From Streptomyces sp. NBC_01497 (GTDB lineage: Bacteria > Actinomycetota > Actinomycetes > Streptomycetales > Streptomycetaceae), in NCBI RefSeq assembly GCF_036250695.1, contig NZ_CP109427.1:4836001-4900000 (forward strand): a stretch of DNA of 64,000 nucleotides, given 5' to 3'. This document shows, piece by piece, positions 44,111 through 53,117 of this stretch. A program made the translations under genes and the position numbers. Positions within the stretch are counted from its first letter, which is position 1. Each line of letters opens with the position of its first letter. Below the pieces are notes generated by a model. It ran no database searches, had not been told where the DNA came from, and was given only the letters and a program-made list of their open reading frames with translations.

Positions 44111-44431
44111 TGTTGCGGCTCCCGGACCGGCTCTGGAGGGTCGGTACGGAGTCACGCAGGCACGCGCGGCGACCGCCCGCGCGGACCGTCGGGACGGATC
44201 GCTCCGTCCCCACGCCCGCGCCGCCGGCCACCGACCGTGCCGCACGTGCTCGCTGTGCGTGCCCGGCGTACGCGCCTTGCCGTACGCCGCTGCCCTGCAT
44301 GCCGTTCATGCCCGCCGCACGCGCCTGTTGGGCCCGCGGCGTTACGAACCCGCCGTGCAGGCACCGCCCGTGCGGGCGGGCCGGACGGGCGCCTCGCGGC
44401 GCCGCGCCCGGTCCTGTCGTCTCGCGCGCCC

Positions 44432-45181
44432 TCAGTGGGCCGGGACGCGGGCCATGCTCCCGCCCCGGCTCGGCTGCGCCGGAACGCCGCCTGGCCGTCC
44501 GCCCGCCGCCATGCCGGGTGCCACGGCCCCCTGGGCGGGGTTGCGGCGCGGCTGGACCGCGACGCCGTTCTGCACGTCCATCACGGCGTGCGCGACGAGA
44601 CCGCCCATCGGGTCGTGCCTGATCAGGTCCCGGAGCCGGGAGCGCGAAGAGCGGCCCTCGTTTCCGGGGTAGAGGTGCTTGCCGAGACCGACCGCGTGGG
44701 CCAGTGCGGCGAGCGCCGCGGTCCGCGGGTCCGGCGGTACACCGGTGCGGATCGCACTGTCGAGCCGGGCTTTGATCTCCCGGCTCACCGCCGTTTCCGT
44801 CGCCTGGTAGCGCGTCGTCGGCAGCACCCCGCACATCTGTCCCGCCACGGCATGCACCATGCCGCACCGCTCCAGGTGCGAGAGATACGTCTGGCGCAGC
44901 CCCAGTCGGGGCCCGCCGATCCAGTGGACAGCCCGAACCGGGCTGCCGCGTCTGCGCAGCAGCTCCAGTGCGGAGTCCAGAGTCGGATCTCCGGTCGGCC
45001 GTGGCATCACCACGGCTATACGATCCCCGTCAGGGGCTATCCGGCCTGCCAGCGCCAGCTCCACTAGCTGTGCTCCGGCCAGGCCGAGGTCGAGCGACTG
45101 CGGCTGCGCTGTGGTACCCGTGGTCGGGTCCAGAGCGAGCAACAGAAGCTCCTCCGGAATTGTTCTGCGGCTCCTGCCCAT
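44432..45181 (-). CDS. GPP34 (GOLPH3-like) family protein
   Basis: 249 aa from ATG 45181 (GGGGAGG 7 nt upstream). Family start IPEELLLLALDPTTGTTAQPQSLDLGLAGAQLVELALAGRI (motif region), later TYLSHLERCGMVHAV and LAALAHAVGLGKHLYP. The GPP34 fold binds phosphatidylinositol-4-phosphate in yeast. The bacterial members are common in actinomycetes and have no known function. Members often sit next to developmental genes. The C-terminal 45 residues are a low-complexity Gly/Pro/Arg tail. Divergent from the carboxypeptidase gene. Cytoplasmic, possibly membrane-peripheral. Confidence 0.88.
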   Translation of the reverse strand: MGRSRRTIPEELLLLALDPTTGTTAQPQSLDLGLAGAQLVELALAGRIAPDGDRIAVVMPRPTGDPTLDSALELLRRRGSPVRAVHWIGGPRLGLRQTYLSHLERCGMVHAVAGQMCGVLPTTRYQATETAVSREIKARLDSAIRTGVPPDPRTAALAALAHAVGLGKHLYPGNEGRSSRSRLRDLIRHDPMGGLVAHAVMDVQNGVAVQPRRNPAQGAVAPGMAAGGRPGGVPAQPSRGGSMARVPAH

Positions 45182-45390
45182 CCATGCCTCCCCGCGTGGA
45201 TGAATGACAGGGTGACCCCTCTCACATTGGTCTGTCGAGAGCGCCTGGGTGCTTTGTATGGGAACCGTTATGTATGTCGTTCTCGTCTAGGACACAGGCG
45301 GCGGTCCCGAACAGGAAACTGAGAGACGGTTCGGACAGCGCGGTCGGCGCGCGAAGGCGCCGCACGGCGGAGCGACACGAAGGAGACACG

Positions 45391-48168
45391 GTGGCGGGCG
45401 AGTCCCCCGGCAAGTCGGAACAGCAGAAGTCGTCAGGGGAGACGGGCCCGGACGAACGGGACACGCGCACCGCTGCCCCGGGGGAAGCGGAGGCGGACGG
45501 TGCGGGCGTTGCGGAAGCAAACACCGACGCCGGTGCCGCGGCTGATGCCGACGCCGAGACCGATGCCGAAGCGGCCATAACCGGGAGCGGGACTCCGGCG
45601 GTGACGCCCGGGGACGCGAAGGACCCCAGGAACCCGAAGGACACCGGGCGCGCCGCGCCGCCGGACGAGGCCCGGGGCGAGGAGCGCGACGAGCGCGCGG
45701 AGTCCGCCGCCCCCGAGGCGCGGGAAGCCGATGAGGCCGACGGCGGCGCGAAGCCCGAAGGAGCTCCAGGGACCACGGTGGAGGCCGGGGCCGCGCCCGC
45801 AGTCGCAGTCCCAGCAGCGGACACAGACACGGAAGCGGATTCGGACGCGGACACGGCTGTCGCAGGCGAGGCTGTCGCAGGCGAGGCCGGGAAGGCGCGA
45901 GAAGGGGCTGGGAAGGCCGCTACGAGCGATAGCGGGAGTGAGGGCCGGGAGCGGACCGCCGGGACCGCCGGGACCGCCGGCGACGCCGCGGACGCCGTCT
46001 CCGCCACGCCCGCCTCCGGGAGTGACACCGGGGAAGTGGCCGCCGATGCCACCTCCGAGGACGGGCCAGCCGGCGCCGAAGCCGAGGGCGGGCCCACGGA
46101 TTCCGGTTCCGACGCCGCATCAGCCGCGGCCACGACCGCCGGCACTGGCGCGGCCACGACCGCCGGCACTGGCGCGGCCACGACCGCGGGCACCGGCGCG
46201 GCCACGACCGCCGGTACCGGCGCGGCCACGACCGCGGGCACCGGCGCGGCCACGACCGCCGGTACTGGCACCGGCGCGGTCACCGGAACCGGCACGGGCG
46301 CCGGTGCCGAGGACGACGGCGCCTCGGACGGCGGCTCCGAGGGCGACGACAGCGCCTCGGACGGCGGCTCCGAGGGCGACGACGGCTCCGAGCGCGAGGG
46401 CGAGGCCGACGGCCCGGCCCCCGGCCCCGGTCGAGGCGCCGTCGGTGGCGTGCCGGCGCAGCCTTCCGGCAAGGATGTGCCCGCCGGGCCCGTCAGGGGC
46501 GCCCGTCCGGGCTCCGGTGGCGGTGCCGGTGGCGCCGCGGCCTCCGCCCGTACCCCGGGCTGGGCCAAGGGCGGCGTCGACCAGCCCACCACGGCCATCC
46601 GTACGGTCCCGGCGCAGGGCAAGCCGCCCGTCGACCATCCGACCACCGCTCTCAAGCTGCCGGCCCGGCCGCCGCTCAACGGCGGCCCGGGCGCTCCCCC
46701 GGCCGCCGGCGGCAGCACGTTCGTCCCGCTCAAGCGGGACGACGCGCCGTCGACGGCGCCGTCGCCCTGGCCGTCGATCCCGACTCCTGCCGCGCCCGGT
46801 CCGTCCGGTGCGCCGGGAGCTCCGCGCGCGGCGGGTGCGCCCGGCAGGCCCATCACGCCGGTCATCGACCCGGAGCGCACCACCCAGCAGCCCGTACCGC
46901 CCAAGGACCCGCTGGACCTGCTCGCCGAGTTGACGAACACACCGGACACCCCCGTCCGCGTCGTCGCCCGCCGGTTCAAGATCTGGACGCCGCTCGTCCT
47001 GCTGCTGGTGATCGTCTACGTCGTCGTGCAGGCCGTGCGGCCGCTGCCGTCGCCGTCGCTCACGATGACCGCCGCCGCCACGTACAGCTTCGAGGGGAAG
47101 AGTCCCCGACTGCCGTGGCCCTCCGAGGGGCAGGGCTTCCTGGCCGCGCCCGGTCTCGGCACCATGGACTCGTTCGGCAAGGAGACGCCCGTCCCCGTCG
47201 GCAGCGTCGCCAAGCTGATGACCGCGTACCTGGTCCTCAAGGACCACCCGCTGAAGACCGGTCAGAACGGTCCGTCGATCACCGTCGACAAGCTGGCCGA
47301 GCAGGAGGGCGGCCTGGACAGCGAGGGCGAGTCGACGCTCAACACCGTCAAGGCGGGCGACAAGCTCACGCTCAAGGACGCGCTGTCCGCGCTGATGGTC
47401 CAGTCCGCGAACAACATCGCCCGCCTGCTGGCACGGTGGGACGCGGGCTCCGAGGCCGCCTTCGTCAAGAAGATGAACGCCGAGACGAAGGCGCTCGGCA
47501 TGGACCACACCACGTACACGGACCCGTCCGGTCTCAAGTCGTCCACGGTGAGCACCGCGAAGGACCAGGTGGTCCTGGGGCAGAAGCTCGTCGGGATCCC
47601 GGCGCTGACCGCCATCACCGTCCTGCCGTCGTGGACCGACCCGTCCGGCGAGAGCCACGCCAACTACAACCGGCTCGTCCCGTACAACGGCGCCATCGGC
47701 CTGAAGACCGGTACGACCACCGCGGCGGGCGGCAACCTCGTGTTCGCGGCGCACAAGATGGTCGACGGCAAGGACCAGCTCATCGTCGGAGCGGTCTTCG
47801 CCCAGCACAAGACGCCGATCATCGACACCGTCAACGCGGTGAGCAAGACCGCGATGATCGCGGCCGAGAACGTGCTGAAGCGCGTCACGGTCGTCCACAA
47901 GGGCCAGGTCGTCGGTGAGGTGGACGACGGCCTGGGCGGTACGACGCCCGTCGTCGCCACCGCCGACGCCAAGGCGGTCGGCTGGGGCGGGCTCACCGAG
48001 CGGCTGCAACTGTCGGCCGGTTCCGGCGTCCTCCCGCACACGGCGAAGGCCGGCGCCACCGTCGGGACACTGACCGTCGGCAACGGGCTGAGCAGTACGA
48101 AGATCCCGGTCGCGCTCCAGAAGGACCTGGTCGAGCCCGGGTTCGGCGCGAAGCTCGCGCACTTCTGA
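45391..48168 (+). CDS. D-alanyl-D-alanine carboxypeptidase with giant disordered cytoplasmic N terminus
   Basis: 925 aa from GTG 45391 (AAGGAG 5 nt upstream; the frame is open further). Residues 1-525 are Ala/Glu/Asp/Pro-rich and predicted disordered. They include six AATTAGTG repeats (about 246-293) and GGSEGDD repeats. One membrane span (FKIWTPLVLLLVIVYVVVQAV, about 530-551) is followed by the extracytoplasmic class A PBP/DacA domain: S-V-A-K (Ser605/Lys608) in GSVAKLMT, S-A-N at 672 and K-T-G at 772. A C-terminal beta domain (about 835-925) completes it. It would trim pentapeptides of peptidoglycan. The acidic half may bind cytoplasmic partners. Divergent from GPP34. Confidence 0.93.
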   Translation: MAGESPGKSEQQKSSGETGPDERDTRTAAPGEAEADGAGVAEANTDAGAAADADAETDAEAAITGSGTPAVTPGDAKDPRNPKDTGRAAPPDEARGEERDERAESAAPEAREADEADGGAKPEGAPGTTVEAGAAPAVAVPAADTDTEADSDADTAVAGEAVAGEAGKAREGAGKAATSDSGSEGRERTAGTAGTAGDAADAVSATPASGSDTGEVAADATSEDGPAGAEAEGGPTDSGSDAASAAATTAGTGAATTAGTGAATTAGTGAATTAGTGAATTAGTGAATTAGTGTGAVTGTGTGAGAEDDGASDGGSEGDDSASDGGSEGDDGSEREGEADGPAPGPGRGAVGGVPAQPSGKDVPAGPVRGARPGSGGGAGGAAASARTPGWAKGGVDQPTTAIRTVPAQGKPPVDHPTTALKLPARPPLNGGPGAPPAAGGSTFVPLKRDDAPSTAPSPWPSIPTPAAPGPSGAPGAPRAAGAPGRPITPVIDPERTTQQPVPPKDPLDLLAELTNTPDTPVRVVARRFKIWTPLVLLLVIVYVVVQAVRPLPSPSLTMTAAATYSFEGKSPRLPWPSEGQGFLAAPGLGTMDSFGKETPVPVGSVAKLMTAYLVLKDHPLKTGQNGPSITVDKLAEQEGGLDSEGESTLNTVKAGDKLTLKDALSALMVQSANNIARLLARWDAGSEAAFVKKMNAETKALGMDHTTYTDPSGLKSSTVSTAKDQVVLGQKLVGIPALTAITVLPSWTDPSGESHANYNRLVPYNGAIGLKTGTTTAAGGNLVFAAHKMVDGKDQLIVGAVFAQHKTPIIDTVNAVSKTAMIAAENVLKRVTVVHKGQVVGEVDDGLGGTTPVVATADAKAVGWGGLTERLQLSAGSGVLPHTAKAGATVGTLTVGNGLSSTKIPVALQKDLVEPGFGAKLAHF
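46126..46269 (+). repeat. 24-bp tandem repeat inside the carboxypeptidase gene
   Basis: Six uninterrupted copies of a 24-bp unit starting GCGGCCACGACCGC, in frame, encoding AATTAGTG. Copies differ only at a few third positions. Confidence 0.95.
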
Positions 48169-48184
48169 GCCGCGCGCGACCCGT

Positions 48185-48229
48185 CCTGAGTGCCCCCGGG
48201 CCGCCGCGTGCGGCCCGGGGGCACTCAGG
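48185..48229 (+). terminator. carboxypeptidase terminator
   Basis: Perfect 20-bp stem (48185-48204 / 48210-48229) with a 5-nt loop, 17 nt after the stop. Confidence 0.88.
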
Positions 48230-48672
48230 CACTGCCCCGGGCCGCCGCGAGCGGCCCGTACCGGCCTCGATCCCGGCGCGGGCCCTCCCTGGCCCCTCCG
48301 AACCACCGCTGAGCCCGCCCGGCTGAGCCCGCCCGCAGCCGGTACGAGGACCGTCCCCGGATGGTCACGCGGTCGCGTGCCGTCGTTTGCCGTCGCCCCT
48401 CCAGGCACGCACCCCGCGCCCCCGCACCCGGACACCACCGCATCCGGACACCCCCGCACCGGGCACGACACCCGGACACCACCGCGTCCGGCCGTCCGGG
48501 CCCGCGCCCGGGCCGTGCGCCCCCCGCCTGCCGTGCGGGGCATCCCGTCACCCCCGGGCCACCCCCGTGCTAGCGTCCCGAGGCGGGGTCGGGGAGCGTT
48601 CGGCAACTGTTCGGCGGGTCGACAGCGTCCTTCCATGTGCCGGACCGCCAAGGGGAGACGTGGAGTGCCGCA
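48230..48672. other. 443-bp stretch without a supportable gene
   Basis: Contains repeated short CGGACACC(A/C)CCGCATC segments near 48430-48500 and the presumed promoter of the membrane protein gene. No convincing -10/-35 pair was seen and no coding frame with a start signal. Confidence 0.4.
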
Positions 48673-50505
48673 GTGACCACCGCTGAGCCGCCGCGGGCGG
48701 CGCTGCCGCCGACGCCTGCCCCCGATCCCTCGCCGTCCCCCGCCTCGGAACCCGTCGAGCGCCCCGGCACCGGCCTGCGCGCGCTCGCCGTGCGCCACCC
48801 CGTCCTGCTGACCGCGGTCGTCGCACTGGCGGCCCACCTGGTCTGGTTCTTCTTCCTCGCCAACAGCGGCGGCGACATCGCCGCGCAGGACGCGTGGGCC
48901 GAGTTCGTCGGGCGGCACCCCGACTCCGCGTACAACCTCGCCTGGTACGGGGGCATGCACCCGGTCTCGTACAGCGTCGTCTCGCCGTACCTGATGTCGG
49001 TGCTCGGCGTGCGGACGACGATGATCGTGGCCGGCACGGTGTCGGCGGCGCTGACCGCGCTCGTGCTGGTCCGCCTCAAGGCGGTGCGCAACCCGCTCGC
49101 GTGCTCCATGGCCGGGGTGTTCGCGTTCTTCTGCAACGCGATGTCGGGCCGTGTGACCTTCGGGCTCGGTGTGATGTTCGGGCTGGTCGCGGTCGCCGCG
49201 GTGTTCTGCTGGCCCCGCCGGTGGCGCACCAACCGGTGGGGGAAGGCGGCGGTCGCCGCGCCGTTCGCGGGACTCGCGACCGCCGCGAGCCCGGTGGCCG
49301 GCCTCTTCCTCGGGATCGTGGCGGTCGCCCTGTTCGTCTGCAAACGGCGGCCCGGCGCGTACGCGCTCGGACTGCCGCCGGTCCTCGTCGAGGCGCTGTC
49401 GGTCTGGCTGTTCCCGTTCTCCGGCACCCAGCCGATGTCGATCGGTACGGCGGCCCTGCCGTTCCTGTTCGCGGCGGCCGTCTTCGTCCTCGTCCCCAAG
49501 GACTGGCGGACCGTCCGCATCGGGGCCGTGGTCTACGGGCTCGGCACGGTCGCCACCTGGGCCGTCGACTCGCAGATCGGCTCGAACGTCTCGCGGCTCG
49601 CGATGGTCATGGGCGCGGTGCTGCTGCTCGCGGCCATCCCGTACGCGGCCCTCGGCTCGCTGCGCTGGTGGGCGCTGCTGCTGGCGTTCGGGGGCGTGAA
49701 CGTCTGGACGGGATTCAAGGGCGTCGACGACATGGTGATCACGGCGCCCACCGCGTCCTGGACCCGTGAGCTGGCGCCGCTCGTGCACCAGTTGCAGAGA
49801 GCGGGAGCGGCGAAGGGCCGGGTGGAGGTCGTCCCGGCGCGCAGCCACCGGGAGGCGTCCGCGCTCTCGCCGTACGTGAACCTCGCCCGCGGCTGGAACC
49901 GGCAGGCGGACATCGCGCGGAACCCGCTGTTCTACGACGACACCCTGACCGCCGACAACTACCGCGGCTGGCTGGACCGGTGGGCCGTGCACTTCGTCGT
50001 CCTGCCGAAGGGCAGACCCGACGAGGGCGCGGCACGCGAGGCGATGCTCGTGCGGCACGGCGAGCCGTACCTCACCGAGCTGTGGGGCGACGCCAACTGG
50101 CAGCTGTACGCGGTCAAGGACCCGATGCCGATGGCGGACCCGCCGGCGACAGTGGACCGCGCGGGTGCCGGCGAGCTGACGATCCATGTGAAGAAGCCGG
50201 GCCGCGTGCTCATCAGGATCCCGTACTCGCCGTGGCTGGGGCTGGTCGACGCGGCGGGCAAGAGCGTGCTGCCGCCGCAGGAGACGGCCGCCTCGAAGGC
50301 GCGGGAGGCGCGCGGCGACAAGGACGCGGACCGGCACCGGCAGTACACCAACCCGGCGGGCTGCCTGACGAAGGCGGACAAGGACGACGACGGCGACGAG
50401 TGGACGATCCTGCTCGCGCCGAAGGCCGGCGTGTACCGGCTGGCGGCGCCCTACCAACTGCCACGGGGCACCGGTTGCCCGGAGGAACTGCGCGAGGCCC
50501 AGTGA
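48673..50505 (+). CDS. polytopic membrane protein, GT-C-like with soluble C-terminal domain
   Basis: 610 aa from GTG 48673 (GGAG 7 nt upstream). A Pro-rich start is followed by about 10-11 spans between residues 35 and 345. The first periplasmic loop contains DIAAQDAWAEFVGRHPDSAYNLAWYGGMHP, an acidic/aromatic loop as in GT-C glycosyltransferases. From about 365 a roughly 245-residue soluble part follows (VVPARSHREASALSPYVNLARGW, FYDDTLTADNYRGWLDRWAVHFVVLP). No lipid-sugar signature is fully conserved, so enzyme activity is a guess. Such proteins are often mis-annotated as MFS. Downstream of the carboxypeptidase, so cell-envelope work is plausible. Confidence 0.82.
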   Translation: MTTAEPPRAALPPTPAPDPSPSPASEPVERPGTGLRALAVRHPVLLTAVVALAAHLVWFFFLANSGGDIAAQDAWAEFVGRHPDSAYNLAWYGGMHPVSYSVVSPYLMSVLGVRTTMIVAGTVSAALTALVLVRLKAVRNPLACSMAGVFAFFCNAMSGRVTFGLGVMFGLVAVAAVFCWPRRWRTNRWGKAAVAAPFAGLATAASPVAGLFLGIVAVALFVCKRRPGAYALGLPPVLVEALSVWLFPFSGTQPMSIGTAALPFLFAAAVFVLVPKDWRTVRIGAVVYGLGTVATWAVDSQIGSNVSRLAMVMGAVLLLAAIPYAALGSLRWWALLLAFGGVNVWTGFKGVDDMVITAPTASWTRELAPLVHQLQRAGAAKGRVEVVPARSHREASALSPYVNLARGWNRQADIARNPLFYDDTLTADNYRGWLDRWAVHFVVLPKGRPDEGAAREAMLVRHGEPYLTELWGDANWQLYAVKDPMPMADPPATVDRAGAGELTIHVKKPGRVLIRIPYSPWLGLVDAAGKSVLPPQETAASKAREARGDKDADRHRQYTNPAGCLTKADKDDDGDEWTILLAPKAGVYRLAAPYQLPRGTGCPEELREAQ

Positions 50506-50829
50506 ATCGCGGCGGCGCCGAGGGACGGCGCGGCGCGGCGGGGCCGGGCGGCGTGGCGCGGACCGTTCCTGATCCGCGCCTTCCCTGATCCGGGCCGTTC
50601 CTGATCCGGGCCGTCCTTAAATCCGGGCCCTCCGGGCGGTGCGAGAGGCGTCCGCGCGGGCCGGTGCGAGAGGCCGCGACGACGACCGCGAGTGCCCCGG
50701 CGAGGGGCCTCCTCGCCGAACGCGCGCGCACACCGGTGAATGAGGGCGTTATCTACGGATCGCGGCCCCGATCCGCTCAATCGGACGGCCGCGTTCTTCG
50801 TCACGTCGCGGAGTGCTTGGGAACAAGGC
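50506..50829. other. gap downstream of GT-C-like gene
   Basis: Three imperfect copies of a roughly 20-nt CGTTCCTGATCCGGGC unit (50564-50632) and two GGTGCGAGAGGC copies. No gene is recognised. The right end holds the promoter of the DoxX-like gene. Confidence 0.45.
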
Positions 50830-50848
50830 TTAGGTATGCCTAACCTAA
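50817..50848 (+). promoter_or_regulatory. promoter with DmdR/IdeR-type iron box
   Basis: TTAGGTATGCCTAACCTAA at 50830-50848 matches the 19-bp DtxR-family iron box (TTAGGTTAGGCTMACCTAA) almost completely. It overlaps a predicted promoter TTGGGA (50817), 18 nt, TAACCT (50841). Repression by DmdR under iron sufficiency is expected. Confidence 0.8.
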
Positions 50849-50912
50849 TCCCGCACTGGCGCCAGCGGTCCCCTTCTCCTGTGCCCCTCCTCGTCCCCGA
50901 ACGGATGCTCCC

Positions 50913-51509
50913 GTGACCACACCGGCCTCAAGCACCGGCAGCAGCACGCTCACCACCCTGTCGTCGTCCTCCTCCGACGCTCTCCTGTCGGCGCCCGCCA
51001 CCCTCACCCTCGGGCGGCTGCACGGCGCGGCCGTCGTCAGGATCGCCTTCGGCGTCCTGTGGGCCGTCGACGCCACGTTCAAATGGCTGCCGGGATTCAT
51101 CCACGGCCAGACCCTCGGCGACGAGCTGGGCAAGGCCGCCGACGTCCAGACCCCGGTCTTCCACCAGTGGCTCCAGATGTGGCACGCCATCGGCACGTCC
51201 GTGCCGGGTGCGTTCGCCGTGGGCACGGCCGTCATCGAGACGCTCATCGCGCTCGGACTGCTCCTCGGCGCCTTCAGCAACGTCGTCTTCATCGGTAGCG
51301 CGGTGTTCTCGTTCGGCATCTGGTCCGGCGCCGAGGGCTTCCATCTGCCGTGGAAGCAGGGCATGACCGACCTGGGCCCGTCGGTCGGCTACATCTTCGC
51401 GTCGCTGGCGCTGTACTACGCGTTCGCCGGGTCGTCCTGGAGCCTGGACACCCGGCTGCGGCCGGCGCTCGGCCGCTACGGCCGGCTGTGCGGCAGGCCG
51501 GCGGGCTGA
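50913..51509 (+). CDS. DoxX-like membrane protein, predicted iron-regulated
   Basis: 198 aa from GTG 50913. After a Ser/Thr-rich N terminus come four spans: VVRIAFGVLWAVDATFKWLPGF, AVGTAVIETLIALGLLLGAF, VVFIGSAVFSFGIWSGAEGF and GYIFASLALYYAFAG. The pattern is that of DoxX/DoxD-like proteins (a four-helix quinone-redox or thiosulfate-related family in other organisms). The gene is preceded by an iron box and followed by an ECF41 sigma gene. No metal site is evident in the protein itself. What it does under iron starvation is unknown. Confidence 0.85.
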   Translation: MTTPASSTGSSTLTTLSSSSSDALLSAPATLTLGRLHGAAVVRIAFGVLWAVDATFKWLPGFIHGQTLGDELGKAADVQTPVFHQWLQMWHAIGTSVPGAFAVGTAVIETLIALGLLLGAFSNVVFIGSAVFSFGIWSGAEGFHLPWKQGMTDLGPSVGYIFASLALYYAFAGSSWSLDTRLRPALGRYGRLCGRPAG

Positions 51510-51736
51510 GCGCCGGCCGCCCGTACGTCCTTCCCGCACCTTCGCGGTCCCCGCGCGTTCTCCGCCGTCGTTCACCGTCGTTCCGTCGTACTTCCGAACG
51601 GGCCGCAGGACATGCCTCATCGTCCTGCGGCCCGTACGCGCGCGCCGCGCTGCTGACGCCCCGCGACCTCGCGCGGGCGGCGCCGGGAGGACACAATGGC
51701 CCCCGGTCCCTGCCCGCAGCGACGGAAGGCCCTCCC

Positions 51737-52744
51737 ATGTCCCCGCAGTCCCCGCAACCCGTCCCGGAGAACCGGCAGGCCCCCGGCGTCCCGACGCGTC
51801 CGGACTCCGGCCCCGAGGGCGGGGGGCCCCGCAGGGAGCGCGGGCCCGGCGGATACGCGGCCGGCCCCGAACGGGCGCGGGACGACGAGGTCTTCGAGCA
51901 GTACCGACCGCTCCTGACCGGGCTCGCCTACCGGCTCCTCGGCAGCATGTGGGACGCGGAGGACATCGTCCAGGACGCCTACCTGCGCTGGACGCGCACC
52001 GACACGGCCACCGTCCGCGAGCCGCGCGCCTTCCTCGCCACCGTCACCTCGCGGCTGGCCCTCGACCAGTTGCGCTCAGCCCGCGTCACGCGTGAGGCGT
52101 ACATCGGCCCGTGGCTGCCCGAACCCGTACCCACCGGTGAACTCGGGCCGCTCGACACGGCCGAGCTGCGCGACACCGTCTCGTACGCCACCGTGCACCT
52201 GCTCCAGCGGCTCTCGCCGCCCGAACGCGCGGTGTTCGTGCTGCGGGAGGCGTTCGCGCTGCCGTACGAGGACATCGCCGGGGTGGTCGGCGGCTCGGTC
52301 GCGGGCTGCCGGCAGACGTACCACCGGGCGCGCGGCCATCTCGACCGGGACGACAAGCGGTTCACGGCGTCGCGGGAGGACCATGTCCGGCTCCTCGAAC
52401 GCTTCCTGACCGCCGCGACCAGCGGCGACCTCTCCCAACTGACCGCTCTGCTCAGCGAGGACGTCGTCTCCTGGAACGACGGCGGCGGCCGGGTGCGTGC
52501 CGCGCTGCGGCCGATCAGGGGCCGCAAGAAGGTGGTCGCGTTCCTCTCGGCGCTCGCGGGCCGCCACACCGTCTCGGTGGACTCGCTCGTCGACGTCAAC
52601 GGCGCCCCGGCCCTCTGGCTCGGCGCGGACGACCGGCAGCAGTGCCTGACCCTGGACATCGGCGAGGGGGGCGTGGTGCGGGGCATCTACATCGTCCTCA
52701 ACCCCGACAAGCTGACCCGGGTGCGGGCGGCGGCGGGGGCCTGA
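51737..52744 (+). CDS. ECF41-type sigma factor with SnoaL-like C-terminal domain
   Basis: 335 aa from ATG 51737 (GAAGG upstream). A 45-residue Pro/Gly-rich leader, then region 2 (FEQYRPLLTGLAYRLLGSMWDAEDIVQDAYLRW, motif region) and region 4 (RAVFVLREAFALPYEDIAGVVGGSVAGCRQTYHRAR, motif region). A roughly 100-residue SnoaL/NTF2-like C terminus has the ECF41 marks WNDGGGRVRAALRPIRG and LNPDKL. In ECF41 factors this domain serves as a built-in activity switch, and no anti-sigma gene is needed. It lies 227 bp after the DoxX-like gene, same direction. Confidence 0.93.
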   Translation: MSPQSPQPVPENRQAPGVPTRPDSGPEGGGPRRERGPGGYAAGPERARDDEVFEQYRPLLTGLAYRLLGSMWDAEDIVQDAYLRWTRTDTATVREPRAFLATVTSRLALDQLRSARVTREAYIGPWLPEPVPTGELGPLDTAELRDTVSYATVHLLQRLSPPERAVFVLREAFALPYEDIAGVVGGSVAGCRQTYHRARGHLDRDDKRFTASREDHVRLLERFLTAATSGDLSQLTALLSEDVVSWNDGGGRVRAALRPIRGRKKVVAFLSALAGRHTVSVDSLVDVNGAPALWLGADDRQQCLTLDIGEGGVVRGIYIVLNPDKLTRVRAAAGA

Positions 52745-52839
52745 CGCCCGCCGCGTCCAGCACCCGGCCCGCGCGGCACGCGGGCGAACTCCCGTTTCCG
52801 GGGGGTGGGTACGTGCGCCGGGGCGCCGGGCCACCGGGC

Positions 52840-53117
52840 CCGACCGACCCCAGGACGTCAGCCCCCGGAGTCCGGCCGACTCCGGGACGTCAGCCCCCGG
52901 AGTCCGACCGACCCCGGGACGTCAGCCCCCGGAGTCCGACCGACCCCGGGACGTCAGCCCCCGGAGTCCGACCGACCCCGGGACGTCAGCCCCCGGAGTC
53001 CGACCGACCCCGGGACGTCAGCCCCCGGAGTCCGGCCGACTCCGGGACGTCAGCCCCCGGAGTCCGGCCGACTCCGGGACGTCAGCCCCCGGAGTCCGGC
53101 CGACTCCGGGACGTCAG
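52840..53117. repeat. 32-bp tandem repeat of hairpin units between convergent genes
   Basis: About 8.7 copies with period 32 (units start at 52861, 52893, 52925, 52957, 52989, 53021, 53053 and 53085). Each unit contains an imperfect inverted repeat CCGGAGT...ACTCCGG or CCGGAGT...ACCCCGG. It occupies the 369-bp gap between the ECF41 stop and the NiCoT stop and may act as an amplified two-way terminator. Confidence 0.93.

Noticed and set aside
46120..50457. 1445-codon open frame opposite the carboxypeptidase and membrane protein genes
   Set aside because: Stop-free antisense frames are expected at this GC content; the composition is Arg/Gly/Pro-rich, with no domain, and the sense genes are clear.
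52840..53117. possible CRISPR array
   Set aside because: Units are directly contiguous with no unique spacers and no cas genes are nearby; the same applies to 58082-58352.
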